A stretch of 8,752 bases of DNA from Lachnospiraceae bacterium UBA1066 (GTDB lineage: Bacteria; Bacillota; Clostridia; Lachnospirales; Lachnospiraceae). The stretch covers positions 1 to 8,752 of the forward strand of contig DCDB01000032.1 of the NCBI GenBank assembly GCA_002316215.1. The letters run 5' to 3'. The translations under genes and the position numbers were made by a program. Positions 5,973 through 8,752 of the stretch are shown here, in pieces (positions within the stretch are counted from its first letter, which is position 1; each line of letters starts with the position of its first letter). The notes beneath the pieces are model-generated. The model did no database searches and was not told where the DNA came from. It saw only the letters and a list, made by a program, of their open reading frames with translations.

Positions 5973-6848
5973 ATGGAATTGAATAAAAACGACAAGTTCA
6001 CCTACCGCCAGACGATGGACGCAAGGGACTTCGAATTCCATTATTACAAGGATGTCAACCCGCCCGACGTTGATTTTCACCAGCATCCATTTTTTGAAGT
6101 CTTCTTTTTCATTTCGGGAAATGTGGATTATATCATTGAAGGAAAAATATACAGACTGCGTCCCGGCGATATTCTTCTGACCAACAACAGCGACATCCAC
6201 CGGCCGGTCATTAAACCCGGAAAGCCCTATGAAAGAATCGTAATCTGGCTGGGAAACAGCTTTATTTCAAGTCTCCACGAATGGGGAGACGATCTTGCAA
6301 GCTGTTTTCGCAGCGCTTCATCAAAACAATACCAGCTGATCCGCCCGTCAACCGAAAAGATGCTGCAGATGAGATCCCTGTGTTCTCAGATTTTAATTGC
6401 CCGGGATAAAAAAGAATTCGGAAGCCGCTCCCTTATGTATGCCAATCTCATCCGGTTTCTGGTTCTTTTGAATAAGGCTTATTTTGATAATTCAGAGGAT
6501 ATTAAAGCAGATATAGAAGAAAATGAAAAAATAAACCTGGTCATCGCTTTTATCAACGAACATTCCGGAGAAGACCTGTCACTTGAAATGCTGGCATCTC
6601 ATTTTTATATCAGTAAGTATTACCTGGACAGTCAGTTTAAAAAATATACCGGAATGCCCGTATACCAGTTTATCATGAAAAAACGGCTGATTACGGCGCG
6701 AAATCTCTTACGATCCGGCGCCCCTGTCATCGATGCCTGCATGAAATCCGGATTCAATGATTATTCGAATTTCTTAAAGGCTTTCAAGCGCGAATTCAAT
6801 AAAACGCCGAAAGAATACATCAGGGCCAGCCGCGAGGACATGTGGTAA
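5973..6848 (+). CDS. AraC-family transcriptional regulator with N-terminal cupin sensor domain
   Basis: This 291-residue regulator has the two-domain AraC layout. The N-terminal cupin-like sensor (about 20-90) includes H36-Q-H38, then E42, and a G-x-I-Y-R-L-R-P-G-D-I-L-L strand segment at 57-69. The C-terminal DNA-binding domain (about 185-285) has a first helix-turn-helix around 201-223 (DLSLEMLASHFYISKYYLDSQF). The second is around 251-283 and carries the family signature GFNDYSNFLKAFKREFNKTPKEYI. GAGGGAG at 5959-5965 supports the ATG at 5973. It diverges from the uxaC operon and precedes the glucuronidase gene, so it is the likely local regulator of both, probably an activator responding to a glucuronide, uronate or hexonate. 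The inducer cannot be read from the sequence. The downstream gap holds a terminator-like repeat end. Confidence 0.93.
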   Translation: MELNKNDKFTYRQTMDARDFEFHYYKDVNPPDVDFHQHPFFEVFFFISGNVDYIIEGKIYRLRPGDILLTNNSDIHRPVIKPGKPYERIVIWLGNSFISSLHEWGDDLASCFRSASSKQYQLIRPSTEKMLQMRSLCSQILIARDKKEFGSRSLMYANLIRFLVLLNKAYFDNSEDIKADIEENEKINLVIAFINEHSGEDLSLEMLASHFYISKYYLDSQFKKYTGMPVYQFIMKKRLITARNLLRSGAPVIDACMKSGFNDYSNFLKAFKREFNKTPKEYIRASREDMW

Positions 6849-6850
6849 GA

Positions 6851-6893
6851 TTCCTGCAGGCAGAAAACTTTTGGACTTTTAACGCTCGCATCG
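6851..6893. repeat. Repeat end fragment (copy C) acting as a likely terminator of the AraC gene
   Basis: Starting two bases after the AraC stop codon, this fragment matches the right end of copy A (2661-2700): CCTGC, GCAG-AAACTTTT, GACTTTT, ACGCT-GCATC. TTCCTGC (6851-6857) and GCAGAAA (6860-6866) form a stem with one mismatch, followed by a T-rich run, which fits an intrinsic terminator on the plus strand. The repeat core is absent. Confidence 0.6.
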
Positions 6894-6902
6894 TACTATA
6901 AT
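6871..6902 (+). promoter_or_regulatory. Candidate promoter of the beta-glucuronidase gene
   Basis: A consensus -10 element TATAAT (6897-6902) lies 37 bases before the glucuronidase ATG. The only -35-like hexamers are TTGGAC (6871-6876) or TGGACT (6872-6877), spaced 20 or 19 bases away. That is longer than ideal, so the promoter may need an activator such as the adjacent AraC protein. The -35 part lies inside the repeat fragment. Confidence 0.5.
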
Positions 6903-6939
6903 ATAGAAACAGGAAATCCGAAAACAAGGAGGGCACCAA

Positions 6940-8752
6940 ATGAAGTCATCAATGCTTTACCCCGTCAACAGCCCGAGCCGTCTTAAAATCAGCCTGAACG
7001 GCATGTGGAAGTTTCAGCTTGACCCAAAGGGCGAAGGCCGGAACGGATGGCAGAACGGCCTTCCGGATCCGGACATGATTCCGGTACCGGCAAGTTTCGC
7101 CGACTTTTACACAGAAAAGAACATCCGCGAATTCTGCGGAGATTTCTGGTATGAAACCGATCTTTTCGTGCCTGCAGAATGGAAAGGACGGGAAGTCAGC
7201 ATCCGTTTCGGCTGTGCGACCCATAAAGCAGTCGTTTACCTGAACGGCAATGCCGTGGCATCCCACGAGGGCGGTTTTCTGCCTTTCAATGCGGATATTA
7301 CGGAAACTGCCCTGTACGGTGAAAGCAACCGTCTTTCCGTTCTGGTTAATAATGAGCTTTCTGAAGAACAAATTCCGTGCGGAACCACGCAGATGCTTCC
7401 GGACGGCAGTAAATTCGCGAAACCGAATTTCGACTTTTTCAATTATTCCGGGCTGCAGAGGAATATTTTCCTGACCGTATGCCCAAAAGAACATATCACG
7501 GACTATGAATTAATCCACAGGCTGGAAGCAGAGGATGCCTTCATTTCCTACAGTATAAAAACGACAGGAAGCCATCCCGTGAGCGTCAGCCTCTTCGATG
7601 CAGACGGCAGGAAGGCCGCAGAGGCATCGGGAGAAAACGGTATACTGGAAGTAAAAAAGGCGCATCTGTGGCAGGTTCGCAACGCCTATCTTTACAAAAT
7701 CGTGATTCGTATCACGGACGGAAATCAGGTCGTTGATGAATATTCCGAAGATGTGGGAATCCGCACCGTTGCAGTCAAGGGCGCAAAAATACTGCTCAAC
7801 GGACAGCCGGTATACCTGAAGGGTTTCGGAAAACATGAGGATTCAGATATCGTAGGCCGCGGATTCAACATCGGCATCATGAAACGGGACTTTGAACTTA
7901 TGAAATGGATCGGGGCGAATTCTTTCCGCACAAGCCATTACCCCTATTCCGAAGAAATCTATCAGATAGCGGATCGCGAAGGTTTCCTGGTCATTGATGA
8001 AGTGCCTGCGGTAGGCTGCTTCCCGAATCTCATGAACTTTGGCGGATCTTCAAACGATTCTACTCCGTTCTTTGCAAGAGGATCGTCAAAGGTGCTTCTG
8101 AAACATCACCTGGCTGCCCTTGAGGAAATGATTGCCCGTGACAAAAACCATGCCTGCGTATTCGCCTGGTCGCTCCTTAATGAACCGGATACATCGGACG
8201 TTTCGGCTCAGCCCTATTTTAAAAAAGTTTTCGACCGGGCAGCGGAGCTGGATCCGCAGAAACGGCCGAGAACGTTTGCCCTGATCGCGAACAGTACTCC
8301 GGATGTCTGCAAATGCCACCAGTTCTCGGATTTCATTTCCCTGAACCGCTACTACGGCTGGTATGTACTCGGGGGCGCGCAGATGCCGCTTGCGGAAGCA
8401 GCGTTTCGTAAGGAAATGGACGCCTGGATGAAAATCGAGCCGGATAAGCCTTTCATTTTCACAGAGTTCGGAGCGGATACGGCCAGCACGGTCGAGAAGC
8501 TTCCCAGCGTTATGTGGTCACAGTCCTATCAGGACGAATGCCTGAAAATGAATACACGCGTTTTCGACTCCTATCCGGCCGTCGTCGGCGAACAGGTCTG
8601 GAATTTCGCGGATTTCCAGACGACGGAAGGCATCATCCGGATGGACGGAAATAAAAAAGGCATCTTTACAAGACAGCGGCAGCCCAAAGCGGCGGCATTC
8701 GAGCTTCGGAAACGCTGGGAAAGCCTTCCGCCTGATTATAAAAATGAAAACA
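6940..8752 (+). CDS. uidA: Beta-glucuronidase, glycoside hydrolase family 2 (3' end cut by the window)
   Basis: The frame is open from the ATG at 6940 to the window edge (604 codons), about the full length of E. coli GUS (603), so only the last residues and stop are missing. AAGGAGGG (6926-6933) sits six bases before the ATG. The domain order is a GH2 jelly-roll sugar-binding domain, an immunoglobulin-like middle domain, then a TIM barrel starting near GFGKHEDSDIVGRGF. Catalytic residues match E. coli GUS: the acid/base in N414-E415-P-D and the nucleophile E509 in FTEFGAD. The N571-x-K573 motif in GNKKGIFTR binds the glucuronate carboxylate and separates true glucuronidases from beta-galactosidases. 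No signal peptide is visible, so it should act in the cytoplasm on imported glucuronides to supply glucuronate to UxaC. The active-site loop after VGCFPNL is of similar length to the E. coli loop 1. Confidence 0.95.
   Translation, partial: MKSSMLYPVNSPSRLKISLNGMWKFQLDPKGEGRNGWQNGLPDPDMIPVPASFADFYTEKNIREFCGDFWYETDLFVPAEWKGREVSIRFGCATHKAVVYLNGNAVASHEGGFLPFNADITETALYGESNRLSVLVNNELSEEQIPCGTTQMLPDGSKFAKPNFDFFNYSGLQRNIFLTVCPKEHITDYELIHRLEAEDAFISYSIKTTGSHPVSVSLFDADGRKAAEASGENGILEVKKAHLWQVRNAYLYKIVIRITDGNQVVDEYSEDVGIRTVAVKGAKILLNGQPVYLKGFGKHEDSDIVGRGFNIGIMKRDFELMKWIGANSFRTSHYPYSEEIYQIADREGFLVIDEVPAVGCFPNLMNFGGSSNDSTPFFARGSSKVLLKHHLAALEEMIARDKNHACVFAWSLLNEPDTSDVSAQPYFKKVFDRAAELDPQKRPRTFALIANSTPDVCKCHQFSDFISLNRYYGWYVLGGAQMPLAEAAFRKEMDAWMKIEPDKPFIFTEFGADTASTVEKLPSVMWSQSYQDECLKMNTRVFDSYPAVVGEQVWNFADFQTTEGIIRMDGNKKGIFTRQRQPKAAAFELRKRWESLPPDYKNEN

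Noticed and set aside
6949..7494. A 181-codon minus-strand open frame at the start of the beta-glucuronidase region
   Set aside because: The plus strand here encodes a full GH2 N-terminal domain with a strong ribosome site. The antisense frame has no family features.

Overview
The window looks like a carbohydrate-use locus from a Clostridia (Firmicutes) bacterium of the gut or rumen, probably Lachnospiraceae-like. The basis is strong GGAGG-type ribosome sites, a moderate GC content, protein sequences of Firmicute type, and a beta-glucuronidase next to hexuronate genes. The assignment rests on reading by eye only.

Layout. Two transcription units diverge from a 405-base intergenic region at 5568-5972. 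Leftward (minus strand), in transcription order, are uxaC (uronate isomerase, 4164-5567), gnd (6-phosphogluconate dehydrogenase, 2702-4153), a PfkB-family sugar-acid kinase (1365-2444) and a LarA-like nickel-pincer racemase/epimerase (2-1282). The unit probably continues beyond the left edge. Rightward (plus strand) are an AraC-family regulator (5973-6848) and a GH2 beta-glucuronidase (6940 to the right edge, lacking only its last residues).

How the genes fit together. Beta-glucuronidase releases D-glucuronate and UxaC converts it to D-fructuronate. The usual next steps are UxuB (to D-mannonate), UxuA (to 2-keto-3-deoxygluconate, KDG), KDG kinase and KDPG aldolase. No uxuA, uxuB or aldolase gene is in this window. 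Instead, a LarA-family enzyme and a 6-phosphogluconate dehydrogenase sit with uxaC and a kinase. Some LarA homologues are known to be D-gluconate 2-epimerases, and D-mannonate is the C2 epimer of D-gluconate. The gene set therefore suggests a route glucuronate -> fructuronate -> mannonate -> gluconate -> 6-phosphogluconate -> ribulose 5-phosphate + CO2, which would bypass mannonate dehydratase and KDPG aldolase. The Gnd lacks the arginine that usually binds the NADP 2'-phosphate, which fits a catabolic NAD-linked enzyme. This pathway is an inference and is the main point of interest.

Non-coding structure. A dispersed extragenic repeat occurs as a full copy between gnd and the kinase gene (about 2481-2700), a diverged copy in the divergent promoter region (about 5742-5866) and an end fragment between the regulator and the glucuronidase gene (about 6851-6893). 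It contains hairpins, one with a compensatory base-pair change between copies. Its ends look like terminators and carry promoter-like elements. The divergent region also holds a near-perfect 20-base palindrome in the uxaC leader and a set of TTTAC-N3-GTAAA-like sites that are operator candidates.
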